A stretch of DNA of 64,000 nucleotides from Ramlibacter pinisoli (lineage in GTDB: Bacteria; Pseudomonadota; Gammaproteobacteria; Burkholderiales; Burkholderiaceae_C): the NCBI RefSeq assembly GCF_009758015.1, contig NZ_WSEL01000003.1, positions 1,178,001 through 1,242,000 on the forward strand, given 5' to 3'. Below the pieces are notes generated by a model. The model saw only the letters and a program-made list of their open reading frames with translations, did no database searches and was not told the DNA's origin. The position numbers were made by a program, and so were the translations under genes. Shown in pieces: positions 47,912-58,435 of this stretch (positions are counted from its first letter, which is position 1; every line of letters starts with the position of its first letter).

Positions 47912-48723
47912 GCGGCAGCCGGCGGCGGGACCCCGGTCCCGGGCTGGCCCCGCACGCGCCAGAAACGCTCGGCCGCGGCGCCGCCCGACCCGAGCGAGCG
48001 CGCATGGCCCGAGATGGCGCCCCGGTAGTCGTCGGTGAAGCGGAAGATCACCGGCACCTGCGAGCCGTAGGCGCCGATGGCCGCCAACTTGCGCTCCAGG
48101 GTGTCGGTGACGGTGACCGTTTCCGCCGGCCCCACCACCTCCACGAGCTGCGCCAGCCGGCGGTCGAGGGCGGCCGGCGTGTGGATGCCGTACGGCAGAT
48201 CCTCGTAGGCCCACACCTCGACCCCGCGCGCCGCCAGTTGCCGGCCGGCCTCGAAGGCGAGCTGGTGGTCGACGTGGTCGCCCACGCCCAGCGGCACGAA
48301 CACCTGGGCGCCGGCCCGCCATTCCGGCAGCTCCAGCAGTTCGTCGGCCAGGTGGGTCGCCAATGCGACCTCTTCCGGATGCAGGGGACCGTAGAGCGCG
48401 CCGTCGTCGGGGTAGCGGTCGCCGCGGTAGATCGCATCGGGCAGCCCCAGCCAGCGGATGCCGCAACCCAGCACCGCCGCGGCGCGGGCATCCTCCTCGC
48501 GCCGCTTCGCATGCACCGCGTCGGGATCGTCCAGCTTCCAGCGCGCGTGCTTGTGGGCCGCCAGCTCGCCGACCATCGCGTGGACCACCTCGCTGGCGAA
48601 CACCGTCACGATGGAGGGCGCGCAGCCGGCGGCCGACCAGGCCGCGGCCGTGCCGCCGCAGGACAGGGCCACGTCGTCGTAGTGGGGTTGCAGGAACAGC
48701 GCGTAGCGCGGCGCGAGGGGCAT
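47908..48723 (-). CDS. PIG-L family deacetylase
   Basis: 271 residues, LmbE/PIG-L fold. Zinc motif FLQPHYDDVALSCGGT at the N terminus and the second ligand in PLGVGDHVDHQLAF; also TVFASEVV. Such enzymes remove N-acetyl groups from GlcNAc-type conjugates, for example in bacillithiol, mycothiol or glycan pathways. Start codon is the first ATG of the conserved domain; 69 bp separates it from the ArsC gene on the same strand. Substrate is not predictable from context. Confidence 0.9.
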   Translation of the reverse strand: MPLAPRYALFLQPHYDDVALSCGGTAAAWSAAGCAPSIVTVFASEVVHAMVGELAAHKHARWKLDDPDAVHAKRREEDARAAAVLGCGIRWLGLPDAIYRGDRYPDDGALYGPLHPEEVALATHLADELLELPEWRAGAQVFVPLGVGDHVDHQLAFEAGRQLAARGVEVWAYEDLPYGIHTPAALDRRLAQLVEVVGPAETVTVTDTLERKLAAIGAYGSQVPVIFRFTDDYRGAISGHARSLGSGGAAAERFWRVRGQPGTGVPPPAAA

Positions 48724-48792
48724 GCTGGGTCGGGGTCGGTCGCGGCCGGAGCAGATGCGATGGTGCGGGCCGCGCGGCTGATCGCGTGGGGT

Positions 48793-49215
48793 CTAGCCGC
48801 GCCGCTGGCCCGGGTCGCGGACCACTTCCCCGTCCTCCTTGGTGAAGGGCGCGAGCGGGCCGACGGGCAGCAGTTCCAGCACCGCCTCGGACGGGCGGCA
48901 CAGCCGGGTGCCCAGCGGCGTGCGCACCACCGGGCGGTTCATCAGGATGGGATGCTGGCCGATGACCTCGAGCAGTTGCTCATCGGTCCACTTCGGGTCG
49001 GCCAGGCCGAGCTCGGCGTACGGCGTGCCCTTCTCGCGCAGCAGGTCCCGCACGGGAATGCCCATCTCGGCGAGCAGCTGGCGCAGCTCCTCGCGCGACG
49101 GCGGCGTCTTCAGGTACTCGACGACCGTCGGCTCGATGCCGGCGTGCCGGATCAGGGCCAGGGTGTTGCGGCTGGTCCCGCAGGCCGGGTTGTGGAAGAT
49201 GGTGACTTGGGCCAT
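48793..49215 (-). CDS. arsC: Arsenate reductase (glutaredoxin-coupled, ArsC type)
   Basis: 140 residues. Reduces arsenate to arsenite with glutathione/glutaredoxin. Catalytic Cys12 in FHNPACGTSRNTL, HPILMNRPVV with the substrate Arg, and ELLREKGTPYAELGL typical of ArsC rather than Spx. No arsB or arsR gene is adjacent; this is common for housekeeping copies. It follows the PhoQ-like kinase gene after 47 bp on the same strand. Confidence 0.93.
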   Translation of the reverse strand: MAQVTIFHNPACGTSRNTLALIRHAGIEPTVVEYLKTPPSREELRQLLAEMGIPVRDLLREKGTPYAELGLADPKWTDEQLLEVIGQHPILMNRPVVRTPLGTRLCRPSEAVLELLPVGPLAPFTKEDGEVVRDPGQRRG

Positions 49216-49262
49216 GGTTCTATCTCTCTTGCAGGCCGCCATGCTAGCCGCCCCGGCCGGCC

Positions 49263-50597
49263 TCAGGGCGGCGGCAGCGTGATCTCCACCCGGGCGCCGC
49301 CCAAGCCGGCGCGGCCCAGCGCCAACTCGCCGCGGTGGCTGGCCACCAGGTCGTTGACCACCGCCAGGCCCACGCCGTGGCCGGGCACGCGTTCGTCCAG
49401 CCGCACGTGCAGCTGCAGGATGGATTGCGTGTCGCTGAACCCGGGGCCGTCGTCGTCGACCACCAGCCGCAGCCGGCCATCCGCCAGCGCTGCCGTGGCG
49501 GCCACGCGCGTCCGCGCCCACTTGGCGGCGTTGTCCATCACGTTGCCGGCCACCTCGAACAGGTCGCCCTCGTCGATGCGCCAGCCCAGGTCGGGCGGGC
49601 AATCGACCGTGAGGGCGAGCCCCCGCTCCGCGTAGACCTTGCGCAGGGCGCCGGCGATGCGTTCCAGCACCGGGGCCACCAGCACCGGCGGCGCGAACCG
49701 GGTGGCGCCGCCGGCAGCCGCGCGGCCCAGCTGGTGCTGCACGATGTCGTCCATGCGCTGGACCTGCTGCTGCACCGCGGCCGGCAGGCCGGCGGGTTCG
49801 GCGAGCGCATTGCGCAGCACGGCCAGCGGCGTCTTGAGGCTGTGGGCCAGGAAACTCAGCGCCTCCTTGTAGCGGCCCTGGCGCACGCGTTCCTGCTGGA
49901 TCAGCGTGTTCAGGTTGTCGGTCAGGGCGACGATCTCGTCCGGGTAGCGTCCCTCGATGCGGGCCTGCTCGCCGTGCTCGATGCGGCGCACCTCCACGGC
50001 CACGCGGCGCAGCGGCGCGAGCCCCCATCCGAGCAGCAGCAGCTGCGCCAGCAGCAGCAGCGCCGCCGCCCCCCCGAGCCAGATCCACATCGTGCGCGCG
50101 AACACGGCGACCTCGCGGTCGAAGGACGCGCTGTCCTCCACCACCGACAGCACCAGCGGCGACTCGCGGTCGTCGGCGGCCCAGTTCACGCCGTAGCTGA
50201 CGGCGTGGTAGGCCTTGCCGCCGGCCTGCACGGCCCCGATGCGCCATTGCCCCGGCTGCACGCCCTCGCGCTGGAACGGCGGGTCGACGCCCAGGCTGGA
50301 GGCCGAGCGCCACTGCTCCTTGCGGGCCACGTTGTCGATGCTGGCGTACAGGCCCGATTGCGGCAGCGCCAGGCGCGGTTCGGCCAGCGTGGGCGGCATC
50401 ACCAGCGCGCCCTGCTCGTCCAGTTCCGCCCGGGCCAGCAGCAGGTACACGGTGCCCTGCAGCCGGCTGAAATGCGCCGCCCGCACACTGTCGGCATGGG
50501 CGCGCTGCACGGCCAGGCCGGCCCCCGCGATGAAGGCGACCAGGACCAGCGCGGCGCCCAGGAGCAGGCGGGCGCGGATCGAATACCCGGCCGTCAT
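49263..50597 (-). CDS. PhoQ-like sensor histidine kinase
   Basis: 444 residues. Two membrane segments (residues ~10-30 and ~165-188) enclose a ~130-residue periplasmic sensor domain with PhoQ-like segments (LYASIDNVARKEQWRSAS, AVSYGVNW). HAMP-like region, H-box LAHSLKTPLAVLRNAL, N-box GNVMDNAAKWA, glycine box DDDGPGFS and GHGVGLAVV. HSLKTP is the PhoQ-type variant. Signal could be divalent cations or cationic peptides; unproven here. Start overlaps the regulator stop (4 bp). Confidence 0.92.
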   Translation of the reverse strand: MTAGYSIRARLLLGAALVLVAFIAGAGLAVQRAHADSVRAAHFSRLQGTVYLLLARAELDEQGALVMPPTLAEPRLALPQSGLYASIDNVARKEQWRSASSLGVDPPFQREGVQPGQWRIGAVQAGGKAYHAVSYGVNWAADDRESPLVLSVVEDSASFDREVAVFARTMWIWLGGAAALLLLAQLLLLGWGLAPLRRVAVEVRRIEHGEQARIEGRYPDEIVALTDNLNTLIQQERVRQGRYKEALSFLAHSLKTPLAVLRNALAEPAGLPAAVQQQVQRMDDIVQHQLGRAAAGGATRFAPPVLVAPVLERIAGALRKVYAERGLALTVDCPPDLGWRIDEGDLFEVAGNVMDNAAKWARTRVAATAALADGRLRLVVDDDGPGFSDTQSILQLHVRLDERVPGHGVGLAVVNDLVASHRGELALGRAGLGGARVEITLPPP

Positions 50598-51265
50598 CCG
50601 AGGGTGAAGCGGTAGCCGCGCCCGCGCACCGTCTCGATCGGCGCCAGCGTGCCGTCCGGATCGAGCTTGCGGCGCAGCCGGCCGAGCAGCACGTCGACCA
50701 CGTTGCTGTCCCGGTCCTCGCCGTGCGGGTAGAGGTAGTCGGCCAGTTCCTGCTTGGGCACCACGCGCCCGCGTTCGCGCACCAGGAACTCCAGCAGCCG
50801 GTACTCGAAGGCCGTCAGCTCCAGCGGCTGGTCGCGCAGGCGCACCGCCTGCGCCGCCAGGTCGATGCTGATCGGCCCCAGCGCCAGCGGGCCGGTCACG
50901 GCCTTGAGCGAACGGCGCAGCAGCGCCTTCACCCGCGCCGCCAGCTCCGGGTATTCGAACGGCTTGACCAGGTAGTCGTCGGCGCCGGCCTCCAGGCCCG
51001 CCACCTTGTCCTGCCAGGTGCCGCGTGCGGTGAGGACCAGGATGGGCATGGCGCTGCCCCGGGCGCGCAGGCGCTGCACGATGGCCAGCCCATTGAGCTT
51101 GGGCAGGCCGAGGTCGATGATCGCCAGGTCGAACGGGTACTCGGTGGCCAGGAACAGGCCCTCCTCGCCGTCGGCCGCCTGGTCGACCCGGTAGCCCTCG
51201 GCCTCGAGTTGCCGGGCCAGGCCCAGTCGCAAGGGTGCTTCGTCCTCGATCAGCAAGACGCGCAT
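50594..51265 (-). CDS. PhoP-like OmpR-family response regulator
   Basis: 223 residues. Receiver (MRVLLIEDEAPLRLGLARQL, phospho-acceptor in LAIIDLGLPKLNG, DDYLVKPF) and winged-helix output domain (LELTAFEYRLLEFLVRERG, DVLLGRLRRKLDPDG, TVRGRGYRFTL). The order PepSY gene, regulator, kinase with 10 bp and a 4 bp overlap indicates a single operon. It is the obvious binder of the OmpR-type direct repeats at 51629-51686. Confidence 0.94.
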   Translation of the reverse strand: MRVLLIEDEAPLRLGLARQLEAEGYRVDQAADGEEGLFLATEYPFDLAIIDLGLPKLNGLAIVQRLRARGSAMPILVLTARGTWQDKVAGLEAGADDYLVKPFEYPELAARVKALLRRSLKAVTGPLALGPISIDLAAQAVRLRDQPLELTAFEYRLLEFLVRERGRVVPKQELADYLYPHGEDRDSNVVDVLLGRLRRKLDPDGTLAPIETVRGRGYRFTLG

Positions 51266-51275
51266 GACGGCAGCC

Positions 51276-51515
51276 TCAGGGCCGGCGGCTGGTGCCGGCG
51301 TCGACCAGCACGACCCGGACATCGCCGCGCGGCGTCACCACCTTGACCCGCCAGACCTGCCGGCCGCCGGCATCGGCCAGGTCGACCGACAGGACGCGGC
51401 CGCCGGTCTGCTGCTGCACCTGCGCGGCCGCCTGGTCGCGGGACACCTGGGCCCAGGCAGGCAGCAGCGCTCCGGCCAGCAGGGCAGTGCAGATCAGGCG
51501 ATGGAAGGTGCGCAC
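51276..51515 (-). CDS. Small periplasmic PepSY-domain protein
   Basis: 79 residues from a GTG at 51515 (VRTFHRLICTALLAG...PAWAQ signal peptide) followed by a single PepSY-like unit: SRDQAAAQVQQQTGGRVLSVDLADAGGRQVWRVKVVTPRGDVRVVLVDA. PepSY proteins are periplasmic and often accompany PhoPQ-like systems. It leads the operon, 10 bp before the response regulator gene. A longer ATG-initiated frame upstream lacks conservation and overlaps the operator. Confidence 0.85.
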   Translation of the reverse strand: MRTFHRLICTALLAGALLPAWAQVSRDQAAAQVQQQTGGRVLSVDLADAGGRQVWRVKVVTPRGDVRVVLVDAGTSRRP

Positions 51516-51628
51516 GTCGGTCGGGTGGAAGGGCGATGGGAACGATGGTACTGCCGCCCACCGGCGAGACGGCGACCTGCAGGCCGTCGCTCCCGGAGGG
51601 CGTGGGACGCAAGGTAACGGCGGCTGCA

Positions 51629-51686
51629 TGAATGGCACCTGAACGAGGCAGCGCAGGAAATCTGCAATCCGTTCAGGAAGCATTCA
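51629..51686. promoter_or_regulatory. Mirrored OmpR/PhoP-type operator
   Basis: Plus strand 51629-51645 reads TGAATG-GCACC-TGAACG and minus strand 51686-51670 reads TGAATG-CTTCC-TGAACG. Each is a direct hexamer repeat with 11 bp pitch, the standard OmpR-family dimer site, and the two sites are arranged as an inverted pair 24 bp apart. They lie in the divergent promoter between the PepSY-regulator-kinase operon and the secreted protein gene at 51733, so the regulator can control both sides. Confidence 0.8.
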
Positions 51687-51732
51687 TGGACGCGCGCCCA
51701 CCATCCGTTCCATGCCAACACCAGGAGCCACC

Positions 51733-52188
51733 ATGAACCGTTCCATCCTCACCCAGCGTGTCGCGGCCACCGCCATCGGTCTGGTCGCCCTGGTTGCCGC
51801 CTCGGCCTCCCACGCGCGCACCGACGTGTCGGTGTCCATCGGCATCCCCGGTCCGGGCGTCTACGTCCAGCCGGCGCCGGTGCTCGTGCAGCCGCAGCCG
51901 GTGTACGTGCCGCCGCCGGTGGTGGTGCAGCCGCGCCCCGTCTACGTGCAGCCGCAGCCCGTGTACGCCCAGCCCATGTACGGCCAGCCGGTGTATGCCC
52001 AGCCGGTCTACGCCCGCCGCGGCCCCTGGGGCGATCGCGACGGCGACGGCGTCCCCAACGCCTACGACCGCTGGGACAACCGCCAGCACTGGGGCCATGG
52101 CCACCGTCACGGTCCCTGGGGCGATGCCGATCGCGACGGCACGCCGAACCGCTACGACCGCGCCCCGGGTAATCCCCACCGCCGTTGA
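51733..52188 (+). CDS. Secreted Pro/Val/Gln repeat protein with two DxDxDG calcium motifs
   Basis: 151 residues. Signal peptide ending ASASHA, then VQPxPVY-type repeats (residues ~45-98; VQPQPVYV, AQPMYGQPVYAQPVYA) and a C-terminal His/Gly/Asp-rich part with two thrombospondin type-3-like calcium motifs, DRDGDGVPNAYDRW and DADRDGTPNRYDR. Periplasmic or outer-surface location. Its promoter region carries the mirrored regulator site, so it is a probable target of the PhoP-like protein; that fits divalent-cation sensing. ATG preceded by AGGAG. Confidence 0.85.
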   Translation: MNRSILTQRVAATAIGLVALVAASASHARTDVSVSIGIPGPGVYVQPAPVLVQPQPVYVPPPVVVQPRPVYVQPQPVYAQPMYGQPVYAQPVYARRGPWGDRDGDGVPNAYDRWDNRQHWGHGHRHGPWGDADRDGTPNRYDRAPGNPHRR

Positions 52189-52555
52189 TTCCCGCGCCCG
52201 CGGTGCATGCACCGCGAGTCGGCTACCCGTCAGTTTCGACCGTCCTGCTGAGCTCCCGCGGCCTTCGCCCATGCGGCGTTGCAGCGGATGAGCGTGCTCC
52301 TCACAAATGAGGAGGCCCCTGTGCGCGTTGCAGCACAGGACGCCACATCCCAACGGCGCAGGAACATGGCTGCTGTTCGCGCGCGCGCAGATGACCAGAG
52401 GCGGGGACAGCGCTGCGTGCTCCCGTGTCCGCGCGTGACAGCGCACAGCGCTCGTAATGGCTCTTGGATTTGCCGCGCAGAGGCTCACACTGGGTTTCCT
52501 CTCCGAACCAGCAAAGGTCCGGCGATCGGCAAGGGCAACCTCCAAGGGGTGAACC
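52189..52555. other. 367 bp intergenic region before the multicopper oxidase gene
   Basis: No gene seen. It holds a perfect 18 bp palindrome CGCGGTGCATGCACCGCG at 52199-52216 (probable end of the preceding transcript, no T-run), CCTCACAAATGAGG near 52299-52312, and CCTGTGC...GCACAGG at 52318-52339. These stem-loops could form an untranslated leader. The ribosome binding site of the oxidase gene, AAGGGG, is 6 nt before its ATG. Confidence 0.5.
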
Positions 52556-54745
<2,190 letters not shown>

Positions 54746-54775
54746 CGACGCGAACGGTCCACGTTGGAGCGAATC

Positions 54776-55246
54776 ATGAACACCTTGCATCGGCGTCTCG
54801 TTCCCGTCCTGCTGGCCATCGTCGTCACCGCGGTCGCGGCGGCCGACGCGGACCAGCAGAAAGCCGTGACGGCCCAGGCGGCCGGCACGGTCGCGGCGGC
54901 CGGCCCGGCCACGGAGGCCGTGGTCTTCAGCGGACAGGCATCGATCAGCGGCAGGGTGGTCCGCGACACCACCTTCGGCGCGCCGCCGGTGCTGGAGATC
55001 ATCGTGGACATGAAGAACGTCACCGGCAAGGGCGTGCGCAGCGGCAAGGCCTACCTGGTCTCCAGCGAGTCCATCGTGCGCCGGCCGCTCGCCGCGTTCG
55101 AACAGGTCGAGGTCAGCTTCCCCTTCGCCCCCGACGGCAACGTCCTGCAGGCACGGTCGGCCATGGCATCCTTTGGCGTGAACTACAACGCCAGCAAGGG
55201 CCTGACGACGACCCCGGTGCGGATCTCGGCCCAGAACCCCACTTGA
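54776..55246 (+). CDS. Small secreted protein of the copper cassette
   Basis: 156 residues. Signal peptide MNTLHRRLVPVLLAIVVTAVAAA followed by a beta-rich domain: VVFSGQASISGRVVRDTTFGAPPVLEIIVDMKNVTGKGVRSGKAYLV. No cysteine, histidine cluster or copper motif is evident, so it is not a classic copper chaperone. It lies 30 bp after the multicopper oxidase and 16 bp before the SCO-cytochrome gene, all on the plus strand. No family recognised. Co-location suggests a periplasmic partner of the oxidase. Confidence 0.8.
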   Translation: MNTLHRRLVPVLLAIVVTAVAAADADQQKAVTAQAAGTVAAAGPATEAVVFSGQASISGRVVRDTTFGAPPVLEIIVDMKNVTGKGVRSGKAYLVSSESIVRRPLAAFEQVEVSFPFAPDGNVLQARSAMASFGVNYNASKGLTTTPVRISAQNPT

Positions 55247-55262
55247 TCGCGGACGTGTCGCC

Positions 55263-56252
55263 ATGACCAGCACGCTGTGGAAAGCGGCGGGGCTCGTGCT
55301 GCTGGCCGCCGCGGCCGGCCTGTGGGTCGGCGTGCGGGGGCCGGGAGCGGGACCGGCGCCGGCAGCCGCCGCGACGCCGTACGGACCGGACTACTTCCCC
55401 AACGTCGCGCTGACCACGCAGGACGGCAAGACGGTGCGCTTCTACGACGACCTGCTCAAGGGCAAGGCGGTCGCGATCAACCTGTTCTACACCAGCTGCC
55501 AGGACGTCTGCCCGCTGGAGACCGCCAACCTGGTGCAGGTGCAGAAACTGCTGGGCGAGCGGATGGGCAAGGACATCTTCTTCTATTCGATCGCCATCGA
55601 CCCCTGGGACACGCCCAAGGAGAACAAGGCCTACGCGCAGAAGTTCGGCGTGGGACCGGGCTGGCTGTTCCTGTCCGGCAAGGAAGCCGACATCCAGCTG
55701 CTCGCCCGCAAGCTGGGCCTGTCGCGGGCCAGCGACGCGGTCAGCAAGGATGGCCACAGCGCCAGCCTGATGGTGGGTGACGTGGCCAACGGGATGTGGA
55801 TGCGCAACTCCGCCACCGACAACCCACTGTTCCTGTCCACGACCATCGGCAACTTCCTGGGCTGGAAGAGCGCCAAGCCGGACGCCAGCTATGCGGAGGC
55901 GCGCCCGCTGAACATCGGCAAGGGGGAGTTCCTGTTCCAGAGCCGCTGCAGCGCCTGCCACACCATCGGTGGCGGCGACCGGGTGGGGCCCGACCTGCTG
56001 GGCGTGACCGAACGCCGCGACCACGCCTGGCTTGCCCGCTTCGTGCTCGAGCCCGAGAAAGTGCTGGCGGAAGGCGACCCGATCGCGACCGACCTGTTCA
56101 GGAAGTACAAGCAGGTCCGCATGCCCAACGTCGAACTGGGCAGCGACGACGTCGTCGCGGTGCTGTCGTACATCCAGGCACGCTCGCGGTCTCCGGAAGC
56201 GGGGACCGGGAAGGATGCGGTAGCGGGCAATGCGGCGGCGCGCGGCCGCTGA
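55263..56252 (+). CDS. SCO1/SenC-cytochrome c fusion protein
   Basis: 329 residues: N-terminal membrane anchor, SCO domain (residues ~40-195) with Cu-binding C79-QDV-C83 and His165 in KDGHSASLMVGD, then a class I cytochrome c domain (residues ~215-305) with haem motif C229-SA-C232-H233 and Met287 in VRMPNVEL. SCO proteins deliver copper or reduce thiols; the fusion brings a haem electron carrier in cis. Third gene of the copper cassette. Most likely passes electrons to, or copper to, the multicopper oxidase; that is inference. Confidence 0.92.
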   Translation: MTSTLWKAAGLVLLAAAAGLWVGVRGPGAGPAPAAAATPYGPDYFPNVALTTQDGKTVRFYDDLLKGKAVAINLFYTSCQDVCPLETANLVQVQKLLGERMGKDIFFYSIAIDPWDTPKENKAYAQKFGVGPGWLFLSGKEADIQLLARKLGLSRASDAVSKDGHSASLMVGDVANGMWMRNSATDNPLFLSTTIGNFLGWKSAKPDASYAEARPLNIGKGEFLFQSRCSACHTIGGGDRVGPDLLGVTERRDHAWLARFVLEPEKVLAEGDPIATDLFRKYKQVRMPNVELGSDDVVAVLSYIQARSRSPEAGTGKDAVAGNAAARGR

Positions 56253-57305
56253 TCACCCCAGCAGCTCTCGGCAACCGAGGTCGTCCACGGCCAGCAGGAT
56301 GCGTTCGTAGTTGTTCCACCAGATGCGCGGCGGCACGTCGAAGCCGGCCTGCCAGACGGGCCGCAGGATGAGCCAGAGGACCGACAGGCGGTAGTCGTCG
56401 TCCAGGGCGCTGCGGCCGTAGCCGGCCACGCCGTGCGCCAGCAGGGTGTCGTGGTACGCATCCAGAAGGCGATGCTCCAGCAGGCGGCGGCGCTCCGGAT
56501 ACCAGTGCATCGCGATCATGTAGGCCAGGTCGTCGGCTCCGGTGTCGACGCGCCAGGCGTCCCAGTCGAACAACCGGCCCCCGCCCTCGCCCGCCGGCAG
56601 GAAGCAGTTCCAGACATGGGCGTCGCCGTGGACGATGGTCATGTGCCGGTGCGTGGCATAGCGCGCGTGCAGGCGCGGGCCGGCGTCGATCAGCCTCTCG
56701 TAGAGCCTGCGGCGCTCGGGCGTCACCAGGTCGCCGGTGCGTTCCAGGAAGGACGCGAACCGCTCCTCGAAGGACGACAGCATGCCTTCGAGGTCTGCAG
56801 GTGTCGCCCAGCGCCCGGCCGACACGCCGAGGCGCGCATGGTCCCACCAGGCCGCGTGGAACCGGGCCAGCGTCCGGACGATGCGCTGGCACTGGCCTTC
56901 GGTGGGCGGCAAGGGCCAGGTCGTGGCGATGGCGTGGGTATCCGTGAGGTCTTCCAGCAGGAGATGCCAGGGTTGTCCGTCGCCCTCGCCCGCCGCATCG
57001 AAGCAGCGCGGCAGCAGCCCCGGCGGCGTGGCGGGCGCCACCTCCCGGTAGAACGCGACCTCCTGCCGGCCGCCATCCCAGCCCGCCTGCAGCCGCTCGG
57101 GAAGCTGCGTCTTGAGAACCAGGGACGCCGGCGCGCCGTCGGCTTCGCCGTCGTAGCCGACGCGCAGCCGCACGATCGAGGACAGCACGGTGTCCCTGGC
57201 TTCCAGCACGCCGACCTCGCGCACGCGGCCGGCGTGCAGGATGCCGGCGCGCTGCAGGATGCCGGTCAGCGCGTCGGCGTCGATGCGGGTCGCAACCGGG
57301 TCCAT
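56253..57305 (-). CDS. APH/ecdysteroid-kinase-like phosphotransferase
   Basis: 350 residues, protein-kinase-like fold of the APH family. Brenner motif HMTIVHGDAHVWNCFLP and Mg-binding GGRLFDWDAW, with a Lys in SLVLKTQLPERL. Similar proteins phosphorylate aminoglycosides, choline or unknown small molecules; the sequence resembles the ecdysteroid-kinase-like group rather than clinical aminoglycoside enzymes. It ends where the copper cassette ends, convergently with no gap. Substrate unknown. Confidence 0.88.
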   Translation of the reverse strand: MDPVATRIDADALTGILQRAGILHAGRVREVGVLEARDTVLSSIVRLRVGYDGEADGAPASLVLKTQLPERLQAGWDGGRQEVAFYREVAPATPPGLLPRCFDAAGEGDGQPWHLLLEDLTDTHAIATTWPLPPTEGQCQRIVRTLARFHAAWWDHARLGVSAGRWATPADLEGMLSSFEERFASFLERTGDLVTPERRRLYERLIDAGPRLHARYATHRHMTIVHGDAHVWNCFLPAGEGGGRLFDWDAWRVDTGADDLAYMIAMHWYPERRRLLEHRLLDAYHDTLLAHGVAGYGRSALDDDYRLSVLWLILRPVWQAGFDVPPRIWWNNYERILLAVDDLGCRELLG

Positions 57306-57321
57306 GGCGTCCGCTCCTTTC

Positions 57322-58311
57322 TCAGGGATGATCTGCCGCGCGGGACGGGGCGGTTACCGTGGCCGGCCGCGCGGCCGCGCCGACCGCCCGCGTGACCATT
57401 GCGATCCCGGCGCACACGAGCACCAGCGCGAGCAGGTTCTTCCACTCCAGCACCGACTCGCCCAGGAAGATGGCCGAGAGCACCGCGCCGAAGACCGGGA
57501 CGAGGAAGTTGAACACCGCCACCAGCGACACCGGGTTGTGCTTGAGCAGGATGGTCCACAGGGAGAACGCCACCGCCGACAGCAGGACCATGTAGGCCAT
57601 CAACGCCGCCGCATCCCAGGACCAATGGGCCAGGCTGCCCCCGGCCGCCCATCCCACCAGCAGCAGGATGGCACCGCCGATGGCCAGCTGGGCGCCGGTC
57701 ATGGCCACGGCGTCGAAGCGCTGCGAGAGCCGCTTGCCGTAGATGGAGGCGGCGGCCAGCACGAAGGCGGCGATCACCACGAAGCCCTCGCCGAGCAGCG
57801 TGACGTCGAACCGGGCCAGCTGCGGGCTGACGTTGACCACCAGCACCCCGGCGAAGCCCACCAGGCAGCCCAGCGCCTTGCGGTGGGTGATCCGCTCATG
57901 GCGGTAGATGAAGTGCGCCAGCAGCACGCTGAAGAAGGTGCCGGTCGCGTTCAGGATCGAGCTCTTCACGCCCGTGGTGTGGGACAGCCCGATGTAGAAG
58001 AAGACGTACTGCAAGGCCGTCTGGGTCGCGCCGAGCGCGAACAAGGCGCCCACGTCGCGCCCGGAACGCACGCCCAGCCGCCGCCCGGTCGCCCACGCCA
58101 GCGCCAGCAACACGAGGCCGGCCAACAGGAAGCGCCAGCCGGCGAACAGCATCTTGCCGCCCAGGTCGTCCGGGGCGATCTGCAGCAGCGCATAGCCGCC
58201 CTTGATCGCCGGGTACGCACTCCCCCAGAGCAGGCAGCACAGGGTGGCCAGCGAGACCACCACGGCGGGCCGGGCGAAGACGGAGTGGGGCTGGGAAAGC
58301 GGTGCGGCCAT
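57322..58311 (-). CDS. EamA-family (DMT) transporter
   Basis: 329 residues, ten membrane segments in two EamA repeats. Marks: LATLCCLLWGSAYPAIKGGYALL in the first repeat, YVFFYIGLSHTTGVKSSILNATGTFFSVLLAHF, and second repeat LVPVFGAVLSAIFLGESVLEWKNLLALVLVCAGI. Members export amino acids or metabolites. It lies 16 bp upstream of the phosphotransferase gene in the same direction, so they are likely cotranscribed. Confidence 0.93.
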   Translation of the reverse strand: MAAPLSQPHSVFARPAVVVSLATLCCLLWGSAYPAIKGGYALLQIAPDDLGGKMLFAGWRFLLAGLVLLALAWATGRRLGVRSGRDVGALFALGATQTALQYVFFYIGLSHTTGVKSSILNATGTFFSVLLAHFIYRHERITHRKALGCLVGFAGVLVVNVSPQLARFDVTLLGEGFVVIAAFVLAAASIYGKRLSQRFDAVAMTGAQLAIGGAILLLVGWAAGGSLAHWSWDAAALMAYMVLLSAVAFSLWTILLKHNPVSLVAVFNFLVPVFGAVLSAIFLGESVLEWKNLLALVLVCAGIAMVTRAVGAAARPATVTAPSRAADHP

Positions 58312-58435
58312 GGCGGGAGGCGGGTGGACACCCGGCTCGATCGCTCGGGACCCGGGTTTGATGTCGTGGGATACAGGGGGCGCTGATCCTAACGCCCCGC
58401 ACGCAGACGATCCGGTCGCGCACTCCCTCGTGCCA

